Assembly: GCA_946807835.1 (NCBI GenBank) | Contig: OX327684.1 | Location: 17,880,501 to 17,944,500 of the forward strand | DNA from: Ailanthus altissimus | Lineage: Eukaryota > Streptophyta > Magnoliopsida > Sapindales > Simaroubaceae | DNA length: 64,000 nucleotides | Direction of reading: 5' to 3' | Part shown: one piece after another, positions 10,303 through 22,543 of the stretch | Numbering within the stretch: the first letter of the stretch is position 1 | Layout of the letters: every line of letters starts with the position of its first letter | Translations under genes and position numbers: made by a program | Notes under the pieces: model-generated | What the model was told of the DNA's origin: nothing | The model's database searches: none | The model's input: the letters and a program-made list of their open reading frames with translations, nothing else

Positions 10303-12780
10303 TTATAACGTGTATAGGAGCTGGTAGCGTCTAAGCCAGTCCTCGCCCTTCTCATAATAATCCGCCCTACTAAACGTTTGCTCTGGGAATTGCAACTTAG
10401 AAGCATATAGAGAAGCGCCTCGCCATGCATCAAGAACAGGATCCAGAGCTCTGACTATTTTTATAGGTGTCCCACAAGGTCGGATCATGCAGATTCCAGC
10501 TTCTAACCGCTTGCTCATACCAGGTAATAGACAGCATCCACTGGTCATGAGAATTGAACTGGTCAATCTCCGGTCTAGATCTTCGTCCTTAGATTGCAAT
10601 CTTCTTATTGATACCCCAGTCATCTCGTCTAATCCCACCTGATCAATCCCAACCCAATTGGGATGGAAAAGAATTTCAGGGCAGCTTTCAACACCGAGAA
10701 CAATTTGGAAATCTTCCTTGGTAAGAGGACGAATTTGTTGTACCTCAGCAGCAGACTGAGTGGGGTGCTGATTCTTGCTTGGGAATGAATGTTGGGTCTA
10801 TCTCCTGCCAGAATAAAAGGTCATGAATAAAAGAACATCTCATATTGGGCACTGAAAAATGACCATAATGAAGATGTGCGGAAATATTTGGTGTTGCTGA
10901 TTAACATTATAGGGTAACTTAACTGACCTGCAACCTAGCAGAGATGCGGGCAAGCTCTGCTTCTGCTCCCTCCTCACCACCATCATTATCTCTGCCCATC
11001 AGTTTGTACAACTGCCAATCCTCATCCTTGGCACCAAAAGTGTCCTCACCTTTCCCTCGATCAAAGGCGGCTGTTGTTAAGAGTCGCATCCTTTCTCTCT
11101 GGGCAGCATTCAATCTCTCACCATGGCCTACTCCTCCAGATGTATTATTTCCATTTGTGTGACTCCCATTTGTCAGTTCTAATTTATTGTGGGAACCCAA
11201 GCTGCAACCAGATATTGGACCCAGGAAATAGCATGTACAAGAGTTAATAGAACACAATTGAAAAAAGATTTCAGAGCAAGTAAAAATTCTATGAACAATG
11301 CTAATTGCACACACATGAGAGCAAGAGATGGGAGGGAGTGCTTTCATATGTTAAACAATCAACCTTGCTTGGTACATATGCATTAAATCTCTTAAAAAGA
11401 TTTACCAAAATGAGACACAATGAGATGCAACAACCAAGAATGATGATGCAAAAATGAGAAAAATGAAGAATTATCATGAGGCTAACATACCGGAATAACA
11501 TGAGTTGTGGAAAATCCAGGACAGATAGCAAGGCCATCTTTATCACAGATCCCATATTGCTGATTATACTTATAGCTGAAAGCAGCATCAACACCAAATG
11601 CTGTGATCAAATTTAGAAAAGACACATTACATTGGACAGCAACATTCAAAGGGAGCAGATAATTTATAGTACCAAAGCACAAAATAAGAAGGAAGAACAT
11701 AATGCAAAAAAGGAAATATTTAAAATGATAAGGCAAATCATGATTTGTTGCCCAGACTATTTATGGCTTATAGATTCAAGCAGAAGCATCCATCTGCTAA
11801 TTAAGCTTCAAGCCCCTTCATGAAGGGCATGAATGCTTTACCTACTGATGGAACTCCATAAGTCTCAAAGAGAAGTTCTGCCATTTTACTGCGAGAGTGA
11901 ACTGGGTTTCATACACATTCTGTGATCAGGACAGGATGATCAATCTGTTCTGCCCCCAAATGAACATCATATCAAGAAAAGGTCAATTACACAAACCAAG
12001 CTAAGCCCTTTAAAGAGAAAAATTAAAGCACACATGCACATACACACATAATCACATTTTTGTCACTTACCTCTGACCCAATTGCACCCAGTCGATCAAA
12101 GCCAAAGTCGAGAATCTACAAACACAAAATAAACCAAATGAGACTACAACTATACCCCATATAAACACAAGCACAGAAAACACACAAGCAATAAAACCCA
12201 AGTACAATTCCTCCAATCTACTAAGCATTTCAAATTAAGATAATAGAAAAAACTGACATACATATTCCATAATCTAAAACTAATAAACAACGTTGCTATC
12301 AAAAGCCGAGCGAGGGCCCGACCTAGTACAATCAAAGTACTTTAACAATGCTGGATCCTGATCACCAACTATAGTGACAGTTTCACCTTTACCACCGCAG
12401 AAAGGAAGAAAAAACAAAAAGTGAAATAAATTTAAACTTAAAACAAACCGAAGAACTGACTGAAAAAAATAATAATAAATAAAAAAAGAAAAGTGTAATT
12501 AAGGGAGCACCGTTGGTTTTGTGGCGAGATCTCTGAACAATGTTGCGGAAAATTATACGTGGCTCCGTCTCTCCTGCCCACCTGACGACGGAATTCAAAT
12601 TTTCTAATAACATTAAAACATTGAAGCGATTTTTTTTTTTAAAAGAAAGTGGAAATCATACATTAGGGTTAAGAGTTACCCAATTCGGAAATAGGAAGCG
12701 CCATTGTGGATGACGATGGGAGTGGATGTGGGAAACAGATTGTAATCTGTTTGTCTACTTATTTGAGAAATGAATGGCAT
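10303..12780 (-). pseudogene. ARP5: Actin-related protein 5 (ARP5) pseudogene
   Basis: ARP5 is a nuclear actin-like subunit of the INO80 chromatin remodeller. Exons recognised on the minus strand: 12680-12780 (MPFISQISRQTDYNLFPTST), 12511-12581 (WAGETEPRIIFRNIVQR), about 12250-12386, a short exon at about 12066-12115 (ILDFGFDRLGAIGSE), about 11862-11935, about 11490-11600 (AFGVDAAFSYKYNQQYGICD), about 10928-11210 (LNAAQRERMRLLTTAAF) and 10303-10790 (MTSGCCLLPGMSKRLEAG). Breaks: two stops in exon 3 where Gln and Glu are expected (VY*F*IMEY), TGA for Cys in ECV*NP, a frameshift near 10755, and loss of the long central coding block between about 11480 and 11210 (several hundred residues in intact ARP5). 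Splice sites are otherwise well kept, so decay is fairly recent. Copia A lies 160 bp past its end. Confidence 0.88.
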
Positions 12781-12930
12781 TTTCTCTTTCACTTCTCTCT
12801 GTTGCCGTGAAAATTTTAACGAGAAGTATACTGTCTTAACATTTCTGACATGACAACCGACCGGTGATAGAGAGGCTAAGCCTATCCGGTTCGAGTAACT
12901 GCAAATCGGAAGACCCGAACCGGTTATGTA

Positions 12931-12973
12931 TGGGCTCTTTCCGTTTAAAAGTAGCGTTTCCAATCCAAGCCCA
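12931..12973. promoter_or_regulatory. Site II-like motifs upstream of the ARP5 pseudogene
   Basis: TGGGCT at 12931-12936 and its reverse complement AGCCCA at 12968-12973 lie about 150-190 bp upstream of the ARP5 start codon. TGGGCY (site II) elements are known in promoters of plant growth-related genes. Function here is inferred only. Confidence 0.35.
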
Positions 12974-13217
12974 ATCAAATGGCTTTATCCAAAATTATTG
13001 GCACGTGCAACAGACGTCCAGTACGAAAACGATGAGTAAAACCAACTTTACACGCGTGATCACTCTCGGCCACATTGAAGTGACCAAACTGCCCTTTCTG
13101 ACCCCACCAACAGAACGAGGATTTTAGATGAACTCCCCCCTCAAAAGAGGAAGAGGCAAAATCTGCGGTCCGTATTAAATCCCGGTCTTTCCCGCGCCTA
13201 TCATAAACCCAATAGGC

Positions 13218-13340
13218 CACGTGTCGATTTATTTGAAAGCCACGTGAGTGAGCTTTCGTTGCTTCCGCTACACGTTTGGATAAGTCACGTAGCACCTTCC
13301 TGAACAAGCTAGTCATCTTCAACTGAAAACGCTATATAAA
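13218..13340 (+). promoter_or_regulatory. SMR gene promoter: two G-boxes and TATA box
   Basis: CACGTG occurs at 13218-13223 and 13241-13246, 17 bp apart, and GCTATATAAA at 13331-13340 is a strong TATA box 138 bp before the ATG. G-boxes bind bZIP and bHLH factors, often for abscisic-acid, light or stress responses, which would fit an inducible cell-cycle inhibitor. The response itself is inferred. Confidence 0.65.
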
Positions 13341-13477
13341 AGCCTCCAACTCAAATCCTAAATCATAAGCACAGTTGTCTCAAACATTGAAGACAGAGAT
13401 TGTTTGTGTGTGTGTTTGTGCGTCGTTTTAGTATACTTACAGTTCAGTTTGTGTCTCTGTGTTTGTTGTTTCGACTA

Positions 13478-13675
13478 ATGGATTTGGTGGAGGAGGGGTG
13501 CAGGACGCCGAGACACGTGTCGTGTCGGATACCGTCGGTACTGCCGTGTCCGCCGGCACCGAAGAAGAAAGCGGTTTATGTGAAGCAAAGGGAGCCGCCG
13601 AAGGACGGGTATTTTCAGCCACCCGATCTCGAGATTGTCTTCGCTGGCGTACCTAGAAGAGAGGCTTGCGCGTAA
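13478..13675 (+). CDS. SMR: SIAMESE-related (SMR) cyclin-dependent kinase inhibitor
   Basis: A single-exon gene of 65 residues, starting MDLVEEGCRTPRHVSCRIPS. The SIAMESE/SMR family are small plant nuclear proteins that bind CDK-cyclin complexes, block mitosis and promote endoreduplication or stress arrest. Family marks seen here: CPPAPKKK at about residues 24-31 and YFQPPDLEIVF at about 46-56, corresponding to the cyclin-binding PPDLE.(F)F motif. It is shorter than typical members (roughly 80-130 aa) and has IVF where FF is common. The ATG chosen is the first in frame after the TATA box. It lies head to head with the ARP5 pseudogene, 697 bp apart. The family call is by motif; the paralogue number is not assigned. 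Confidence 0.82.
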   Translation: MDLVEEGCRTPRHVSCRIPSVLPCPPAPKKKAVYVKQREPPKDGYFQPPDLEIVFAGVPRREACA

Positions 13676-15690
13676 GGTGCCCATATTGCGGTCGTGGATT
13701 ACGTGGCTTAATTTTTCTTTTTCAGACTTTTAGGGTTACATATAGTGAAAATGTATTATTCTATGATGGCCGTTTCACATTTTTGGTTAATTTGGGAGGG
13801 TACAAGAGGCATGAATTATTACCTCTGTCTACCCCTGTTTTGTTTTTTTTTACTTAATTTTGTAAATAAAAAAATCGTTGTTCAAAAGAATCAATTGGTA
13901 ATTTGTGGGGTCTCATTAAAACGTGCGCTGAATCGAAAATGTTTTTATTGTTTAATTGTTTAAATTTTTAACCTTTTTTATTATTTATTTAATTTTTTAT
14001 ATATATTGAATAATCGTTATATTTGTTTAGAATATAATTTATTAAATAGAGACAAACAATCTAAGGTTGAAATATATAGTATATTATTAGTTTATAAATA
14101 TAGAGACAAAACAATCTAAAATTTGAAAAATAATAGTAAAAAATTAGAACAAGCAAAAGGAAGAAGTTGGGATAATTTTTCTATACTGTTGCACCCAACT
14201 GATCGTTTCTAAGAAAAGTCTTTATCTTTTGTTTCAAAAAAAAGATAGAAAGGTCGGATCTTTGGGGTTCCAGATCCTTTGCGGTCATCGGATAGTCCGA
14301 CCCATGATGAATATTAAAGCCCAGTTGGTTACGCGGCGACTAAGAAATGCATCTTTTTTTTTAATAGAGAAAGAAATGTAACTTGTTATTTATATACATA
14401 TATATATTTATATTTTGGGTACTTAGAAATTAGAATCTAGGCATTTCATTTGTATCGGATTTGTACTGAATATGCTTCGTTGCTTTTGATAAGTGGCAGG
14501 CCACAACATTGGCTGACAGTAGATCAAATGACCAATATACCATGAGATGAGAAAATTAACTCGTGTTATGGTGAGAAATTGAGGTTTTATTGTAATGGAG
14601 AGAAATTCAAGCGCTGTATATAAAGGTGGTAATTTGTGTAAACAGATTATATTTGTATTGTGTTACTATAGGATATTAACAAATTTTTATTGTATTTATT
14701 TACGATTGATTTGTTAAATGAATTAAACACTCAAATAAAAAATTAATTTATTTAATAAATAAATTACACGACACGATTAGACATATTTAGATAAACATAA
14801 CTTAAATAAATAGATACACGAATAGATACGAATATGATTTATTTATTAAACGTAATTTAAATGAATAGATACACGAATATGATTAATTTATTAAACGTGA
14901 CTTAAACGAATAAATAAATTATATACTTCAAACACGTATTCGACACGATTAATAAATGAGTAACACAAATTTAACAAATTTATTAATCGTGTAAATTTTT
15001 TCTATTTATATTTACTTAAAACGTGTTAAATAATCGTATCGTGACCTATGTTATTACCTCTACGTAAAATTAATATTTATATGTTGATGTTGTTGGACAT
15101 GATAATTTCAAGCTCGTTGTAGAGCGAGAAGTTGTATATCGTTTTGAGATGAGATATGCAAACACATAATAGAGTGTAAAATCCAAGTTCGTGATGAGAT
15201 TACATGAATATCAAAATTTCTGTAATATATTTAATATATCGTAAAATCCCAACTTAATATAACCTACCGTCTAATGCATAAAATATCTATTTTTCTAAAA
15301 ATCGAATTAATAATAAATATTAAGAAATTAACAAAACGAATTAAATTAATAAATGAGATATTAATATAGTTTTAATTAATCTGTATACAAAATAGAATTT
15401 TAGTCAATCCCCCAGTTGGTCACTTGGTTGAAAGCTTGAACGAGACAAAGTGTCTCCAGCGAAGAAGATATTTTTATGTGTTATTGTTTAATTGCAATAA
15501 GAATAATATTACTCTTATTTTAAAATTCTTAACGCTACATTTCTTATTCATTTTGGAATGATAGGATAAATAGCATTAAATAATTATTAAATAGTTAAAT
15601 AATATAATAATAATTTTAAAAATTATACTATTTTATTATTATTTGATACTTTAATTTAAAAATTTTTAAAATAAAAATTTAAAATAATAT
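13676..15690. other. Gene-free AT-rich region with a degenerate repeat
   Basis: After the SMR 3' region there is no coding signal. At about 14670-15060 short units recur (AGATACACGAAT, TTTATTAAACGT, ACACGA), including a roughly 60-bp unit repeated about twice at 14775-14910. This looks like an old dispersed repeat; no family is assigned. The rest shows nothing I can name. Confidence 0.5.
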
Positions 15691-16320
15691 TTTAGAAGCG
15701 TATCGTTGCTCTTCCAATAATATCTTACACTTTCTCCCGTCATGGTCATCATCATCAATCCACTTCTCAATATCCGCTATCGCCTGCAAAAAGCGCCCAA
15801 TCCCACTAGCCCACATCCCTTTTCTCTCTCTCGTTGTCCTTCTAACATCTTTAAAACTCTGACTCACTTGGGTTTTGTCTCGTATTTTAGAATCGTAGCT
15901 CAAACAAGCTCAAAGATCCACTTTCTTAGTAAAGGTACAATTTTTTCCTTAAAACTAAACACTGTCAAGTTCTTGATGTTGTGGTTCGTTTTTCGTCGGG
16001 TTAGGAGTTGTATGAATTACATCACTCAACTGGGTTTTGTTTAATCTTAGAGAAAAACATTGATTTTGTGTTTAATGTTTATTATTTTATTTGTTCAAGT
16101 TCTAGATCGGCTTCGCCAATGGTTCAATGCATGTCAATGGCTGTATCTTGCTCCATTAAGTGCAAAATCTTGTTTGGCAAGAGTCGTTTGATGAATCGAT
16201 TGAATGGATGCTTAAAATCTGTTCTTTTTCTAGTGATTTTCGTAGATATTCAAATAGTGTTAATTTCGTTTGGATAGCATGATTTCAAGAAAGCTGACTG
16301 TGATATTTGTTTCCAAGTTT

Positions 16321-16414
16321 GATTTCAGGCTGATCTGTATCTCTTTGGGATTGGTAGCGACCTTTTGGGGGGTGACTGAGAACAATCAGATCTAAAGTCA
16401 TACATATAGTAGCT
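16321..16414 (+). promoter_or_regulatory. WLIM2 5' UTR with leader-intron acceptor
   Basis: A good acceptor TTGATTTCAG ends at about 16328, and no in-frame ATG precedes the one at 16415. A CT-rich likely first leader exon lies near 15790-15935 (TTTCTCTCTCTCGTTGTCC). This suggests a leader intron of about 0.4 kb. Leader introns often boost expression of plant housekeeping genes. Confidence 0.5.
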
Positions 16415-18082
16415 ATGTCTTTTACTGGTACCCAACAGAAATGCAAGGTCTGTGAGAAGACAGTTTATCCAGTGGAGCAATTATCTGCTGATGGGGTTGT
16501 TTATCACAAATCTTGCTTCAAGTGCTCTCATTGCAAAGGCACACTGAAGGTAACATTATAATATATGTACATGATACTTATGTTTGGTTATATTATTCCC
16601 CTTTGTTGGTATTCTGCCAATAGGCAAATAAAATTCCATGTGCATTCTTTTGGTTCAAATCGATAATCATTGGATTGAATCACCTCTGCTGCCTTAATCA
16701 ATGTGATAATCTTATCATATACTTCTCTCAATTGCATAATTCAGACTTTCTATCCCTGATTTTGTTAATGAACGATTTTGAACAATGTACTTAGATTTGT
16801 TATGCAAGAAGTTGATTTGTTTTTCCAAATATGTACTTAGGTGTGAAATTTATATGTTTTCAGCTGAGCAATTACTCCTCCATGGAAGGTGTTCTTTACT
16901 GTAGGCCTCACTTTGAGCAGCTCTTTAAGGAGTCGGGCAACTTCAACAAGAACTTCCAGTCACGTATGTTTATTGTTCCCCGGATGACGAAGCTCTTTGT
17001 GTGATTTCTTGATAGATTTATATTTCCTGTTAATTTAGCTATGAATTTCATTGTTGACAGCTGCAAAGTCAGCTGATAAGTTAACTCCTGAGCTGGTAAA
17101 TCTTTCCTACAATACTGCATGTATTTGAAATTCAATTATAAGTGTCCAACATCATGCTAAATTACGTTACATAATGCTGGGTGTTCTTGCTGACACTCAA
17201 AAGCTTTTGATTTCAGACAAGGTCACCTAGCAAAGCCGCCAGCATGTTTTCTGGGACACAAGAAAAATGTGCTACTTGTAGTAAAACGGTGTATCCATTG
17301 GAGAAGGTAGGATCCAAATTTTAATAAGTCATCACAATGTAACATTGTTTGTATGAAGTTACAAATTTTTTCCTCCATTTTTGCGTTGCACTGCACCCCA
17401 TTTCCTCTGTCCCACTCGACCAAGGGAGTTACGGTATTTTATATATTTGGTAGCAAATTCCTAGTTCTAAGTCCAGGTTCTGAAGTGTACTCACACGTGA
17501 TGCCACCTTGCTGTTAGTTAAATTTTCTGCAATAGGTACACGCAACTTTTAATTTGAAAGGACACTGTTGGAGGATAATTGTTGATCGATCAATACTTGT
17601 GTATTTGCAAAACTCATGGATGATAACGATCATGCGGCAGGCCTTTGCTCAGTTTTATAACGTGTTTACTGCATAATCCAGACCCCCTTTCTTCACAAGT
17701 TCTGAAGCAAAATGCTAAAACTTTATGAGAATTTTACTTGTATCTGCACTAATTTGTGTTTCCTATGTATTAGAACTTTCAATGAAAGACAAATATTTCA
17801 TACATCATGCTGTTATTCTTATGTGTATTGAAGCATCTGATGTTATTTTTAATGGGTATCAAAAATCTGCAGGTAGCAGTGGAGAACCAGGCCTATCACA
17901 AGACATGTTTCAAGTGCTCTCATGGTGGCTGTTCCATTAACCCATCAAATTATGCTGCCCTCGAGGGCATCTTGTACTGTAAACATCACTTTTCCCAGTT
18001 GTTCAGGGAGAAAGGCAGCTATAACCACCTTATCAAGTCTGCATCAATGAAACGTGCAGCAGCCTCTGTCCCAGAAGCTTGA
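16415..18082 (+). CDS. WLIM2: Two-LIM-domain actin-binding protein WLIM2
   Basis: Five coding exons: 16415-16549, 16864-16963, 17061-17095, 17217-17306 and 17873-18082 (570 nt, 189 aa plus stop, all with GT/AG introns). Plant LIM proteins of this type bundle actin filaments and also enter the nucleus. LIM1 zinc ligands: C10, C13, H31, C34, C37, C40, C58, H61. LIM2 starts C108, C111 and continues H129, C132, C135, then C156 and H159. The linker carries KLTPELTRSPSKAASMFSGT and the tail ends SMKRAAASVPEA, both typical of WLIM2 rather than WLIM1. Length is normal and all ligands are kept, so it appears functional. Introns are short except the 566-bp last one. Confidence 0.93.
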
Positions 18083-19742
18083 ACATGTTATCCCGTTTTC
18101 CATGATCTCTTTGGTGTGGCTTTCTTCTGCTTATCAGTGTGCTTTCATTTTGACCCCTCCTATTGTTGTTGAGGGGAACTGCCAAACCTTTGGTTCCTCT
18201 GTTTATGTTTTCTGATCATCGGTGTTGAGGCATTTTGTTGTGATTAGTGAACTTATGGGATGCATAGTCCCATGGTCGTAAAATTACCATTCGCAGGCAT
18301 TGATCTTTAAAGTGATAGAATTAGGCTATTGTGTATCATGTTTTCAGCATGTTATTCTTATCTGAAGGGAAATTCTTCATTATCTTATTAAAGCTGTGAA
18401 TTTTTTAAAGATACATTTGACATAGAGGCGATTTTCTTTAACTTTAGAAGTCCAGCAGTTAAAATTGTTTGGTAAAATATTACTTTCAGTCCACGATTAG
18501 TTGACTGTTATCAAATTTTTATCAATTTTCAGTCAACAACTGAAGTCTATTTGGTATAAAAGTATTAAAGTTATAAATAATTGTAAAGTGAAAGCAATAG
18601 TTGGAAAATGAAATTTTTATTTATTTATGAAGTTGTGGTTATCAAAACTCTTTTGCCACTCCTTTAGCAAAATGTAAAGTGCACTTACTGCACTTCTATT
18701 AGCAAGTGGACCATAGACACAGTAGTCTTTAATAATAATATTGTGTCTGCCGAACTTGCAAGCTAAATTTATCACACTAAATTTCAATAATAATAATTTT
18801 CGAGAAACAAAATCCATGTGAAAGCTTTTAAGACGTGTTGGTGTTTCACTCAAAAAAAGCGTCTTAGTTGGAACAAATCATAATGATCGTTTTTATTTCG
18901 TTAAAGATTTATCACGGTGGTAAAAGTAATCGAAGGGTCCAAAGAGTGAGAGTTGTTTTTCCTAGTATTCATTTCACCCCGAGGTTGGCATAAATTACAA
19001 TTTAATAGTAGTTTTAATTTTATTTATATTTTCACATTTCTACTTAATTAAAAGGATGAAAATATTCTTATTTTTAAAAAATATTTTAATTATTTATGTG
19101 ACAATTATTAAGATATTTTTATCTTTTTAATTAAGTAAAGTTATTAAAGAACTCTTTTTATTTTTAGACTATAATACTCTTAGCTTTCAACGAGTTACGT
19201 GCATGAAATTTATATTGACATCAATTTTTTAGATTGAAAAAGTGGCTTAGAATGGCTATTGAGACCCTTGGAAGGTCCGATCATTGCTTATAAAAATAGG
19301 TTTTTAAATAAAAAAATCTAACTAGATTTATAGTATTGCAAACAATTAACTCATCAGCTGAAGGAACAAGTTCAAATAGAGTACTACTTAGGACTATTTT
19401 AATAGATCTTAAAACTTATGAGAATAGCCTTATGAAATAATCTTTCAACAGTTACTCAATTGGCTATTCCTTTTAAAATGGAGTAATAGTGTAATTACAA
19501 TTAATACTGATATCAAAATATAATTTGTGCCAACCTCGAGAGGTGACAGTGTTAATATCCCTGGCTGCAATAAAAGAAATTTCAAGCTGTTTCTAAGCTT
19601 TAAAACATCAACTCCCGTATTAAAACGCAACGCCTACCAAATATCTACCAATTTTCCGCTTGCTTCTAAAACGCCGCGTTTTACTGCCGTACAAAATTGA
19701 AACCCCCTAAAATTGAAAATCAACCGCGTAATTTTCCCCCAA
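18083..19742. other. WLIM2 3' region and intergenic DNA
   Basis: The first few hundred bases are probably WLIM2 3' UTR. The rest is AT-rich without coding signal. Immediately before 19743 is a CCCCCAAA stretch and the start of the next gene. No repeat was recognised. Confidence 0.5.
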
Positions 19743-22543
19743 ATGGCGGAATCACTCTCAACTCTCCATGATCGTCTCGTCCAGTAAGCTAACCCTCTCT
19801 CAGCTCTCACATTACGGCATTACCGTCTCTTTTTTCTAACTCATAATTTAATTTCTTAAATTTTATCCTTTTCGTTTTTAGGTTAACATGTCCGATATTG
19901 GACTCGCTTGAGAAGACGAACTACACGCCACCAGAAGGCACAACAGTCTCCGTAAAATCCATCATACGCGCTCTCCTCAAAACGACGTCGCTAAACCAAG
20001 CCGCACTTGTCAACCACAATGAGATTTTGAGTTCACTCAGAAACTCGACTCTAGCACTCGCCTTACTCATCACCTCCGAGACTTCGACCCACGACTCTCT
20101 TTCTTGGATCCCGAAACACATCTCTGCATCAGCCGCCTCCGCTTTTCGCGCTATGTCAAACGAATACGCTGCCTTTTTCGATAAAAGCTTAGTGGTTGAC
20201 TTGTTGCCTGAAGTGTTGCCGTTTTTGAAGCAGAGAATTAAAGAGAGTTCGGTTAATAAAGAGAGTGAGAGCGATGAGGTGACCGCCGCATCGGCTATGG
20301 TTCCGGTTGTTCACGCGATTTTGGCTGCGCATCAGTTCCGGTGGTTCGTTACTCAGGTTTGGTAATCTAGTGTCTGGTTTTGGAGATTTTCCTAATTTCC
20401 TTTGTTTTTAGTAGTAATTTTGTAATTCTATTGTTCTAGGTCGAGAGTCCTCATTTAGGGAAGCTGTGTAATGTGGTGATTCCTTCTGCGTTGACCGCGC
20501 TTGACCACTGGTCACCTGAGGTCAAAGTATGTGCTTTTGTATGATAATATACATACATGAATCCTGTGACCAGTTAAAAGGAAATGTGAATATGATACTT
20601 TCTTTTTTGGTAAATAAAATTCAGAGGCAAGGCATGATTGGATTTATACATCTAGCTGAAAATGTGAATGCTGCGGAGTTTGCTGTTTATGAAGATGCAA
20701 TTCTTGATGCTTGCTGCGAGAATATTCCTTGTACTGATGAAATATGGCACCTTGAAGTTGAAATGTCAGTGCTTCTTGTGACTAATACCCAGCAAAATAA
20801 TTGCCGTAGTCCATGGTATGCTTGTTTCTTGTCTGAGAGTACGCCAGTCGGCATACCTTTTGTTACCAAAAGTTGGTAGTTCTGTTTAATTCTTTTTTTT
20901 ATAAAAAAAATAACTTTTTCTGTAGGTTTGAGAGAATGCTAAATGAGATGTTAAGTCACTTGGAACGCCAACCAAGAGACAAGGATCGTTGTATAGCATG
21001 GCTCAAATTTATTGAGCCTCTCTTCTGCGCTGTTGGTCTTGTTTTATTAGCTCATTTTAGCCGTATATTTCCGCTTTTCTTTAAATGGATACATGCTGAT
21101 GATGACGAAACCGTGCTACTGGTTAGAACAATGCACCTTCTAATTCAATCAAAATCATGTTTATTTATTTCCTTTTCTTTTCTTTAACAACTTTAGATTT
21201 GGAAAGTTAACTGAAGTTTGATCTGTACTAGTTAAACAATCTAGTGATATTCAATCCTGTGCTTTTGATGTACAAATAGAGAAATTAGTTAAAAAGATAG
21301 AGAGATCCAACAACGAAGCACCAAATTAAGGAATCTTGTCATAAGTAAAATAAGAGCGAATTGATATTTGGCTATCTCATCTTTGCATTACAATGTGCAA
21401 AGGATTGCTCCATGTGTAGTTGATAGTTGCAGGGTCTTTGCAAGTGAACAGTGATCATTTGAGAAATGAATCGGCATGGTCTTGAATGACTACGAACATG
21501 CGTTTTTTTTTATCTTACTTGGTAATATAGTGGCATATAATTCCCATGACTTATGTCCTTTGAAAGTGGATTACCTATTAAAACAGCTACTGTGATTTTT
21601 TGATGGTCATGTTATATAGCTTTTAGGTTTGGCTTTGGCTACTTTTGCCTTCATTATGTAAATTGTACTTCCTGATGATATAAATTATAATTCTTCTTAA
21701 AAAAAAGGTGAAAATGTATTCAGTGCCTTCATGAACCTGTATTAGCTGAATAGGAAAATTAAAAGTTTCTCTAATGAACTTTGTCATTGACCAGAATCGC
21801 GACGAGAGTATCTGCACAATCTTTGGGGATTGGGAACTATTTGTCTCAGTATCATACATTCTTTTTTGTTCCAAATCACTGAAATTTCCTGCCGCTTATA
21901 TTGTTTGGAAATTTTTATGAGTATATTTGACTAGTTTTGATGTCTTTATTCTGCAGGTTCTCAAACGGCTTCAGACTGTTATAAAGTTAACGTGGATAAG
22001 GAACACACCATATATTGACAGGTAAATTAGTTTTCTTCATTTAGGATATACATTATGGTGGATTTGACAGTGCTGGATCAGAGTTGGATTTTATTTCATT
22101 ATGTATGCAGCTTTTATGCAGGTGCTGGAAATCAGAATAAATATTATTACCACTTTGACTGAAAGTTTAAGCATTTTGTTTTATGAAATTGAAAACCAAT
22201 TTTAGATTCTTTCCTATTAGTTTCTAACTGTAGCATCGAGTGACTCCAGATTGGTGGATGAACTTGCCAACTTATACAAGGAGGCAGCATTAAGAAAAAC
22301 CCGTGAAGAGATCAGAAGAGAGATTCTTCAGATACTAATTTTGCTGCGACAGTAAGAATCATGCTGTTTATTTTGTATTTATTGTGGATCCTGGAAGAAT
22401 CTATGTTATCTTTATTGAGTAGCTTTCCTGTGTTCACTAGATGCAAAGGCGCACAGTTTGAAACAGCCTGGGAAAAGTTCAAAGATGATCCAAACTTGAG
22501 CTCTCTTGGTTCCTCCCTGAGTCAAAGAACTGTGCATGTGTAG
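19743..22543 (+). CDS. ARM/HEAT-type helical repeat protein (At2g39910-like, possibly TTI2-related)
   Basis: Eight coding exons: 19743-19783, 19882-20356, 20440-20526, 20625-20815, 20926-21121, 21957-22021, 22250-22351 and 22441-22543 (1260 nt, 419 aa). All introns are GT/AG and every junction keeps frame. The product starts MAESLSTLHDRLVQLTCPIL and ends SSLSQRTVHV. It is soluble and rich in amphipathic helices (for example LEVEMSVLLVTNTQ, WLKFIEPLFCAVGLVLLAHF), with no signal peptide or catalytic motif. It resembles the conserved plant family represented by Arabidopsis At2g39910, annotated only as ARM-repeat. A relation to TTI2, the co-chaperone subunit that stabilises PIKK kinases, is possible but not demonstrated. 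AATAAA at 22591-22596 may be its poly(A) signal. Confidence 0.82.
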
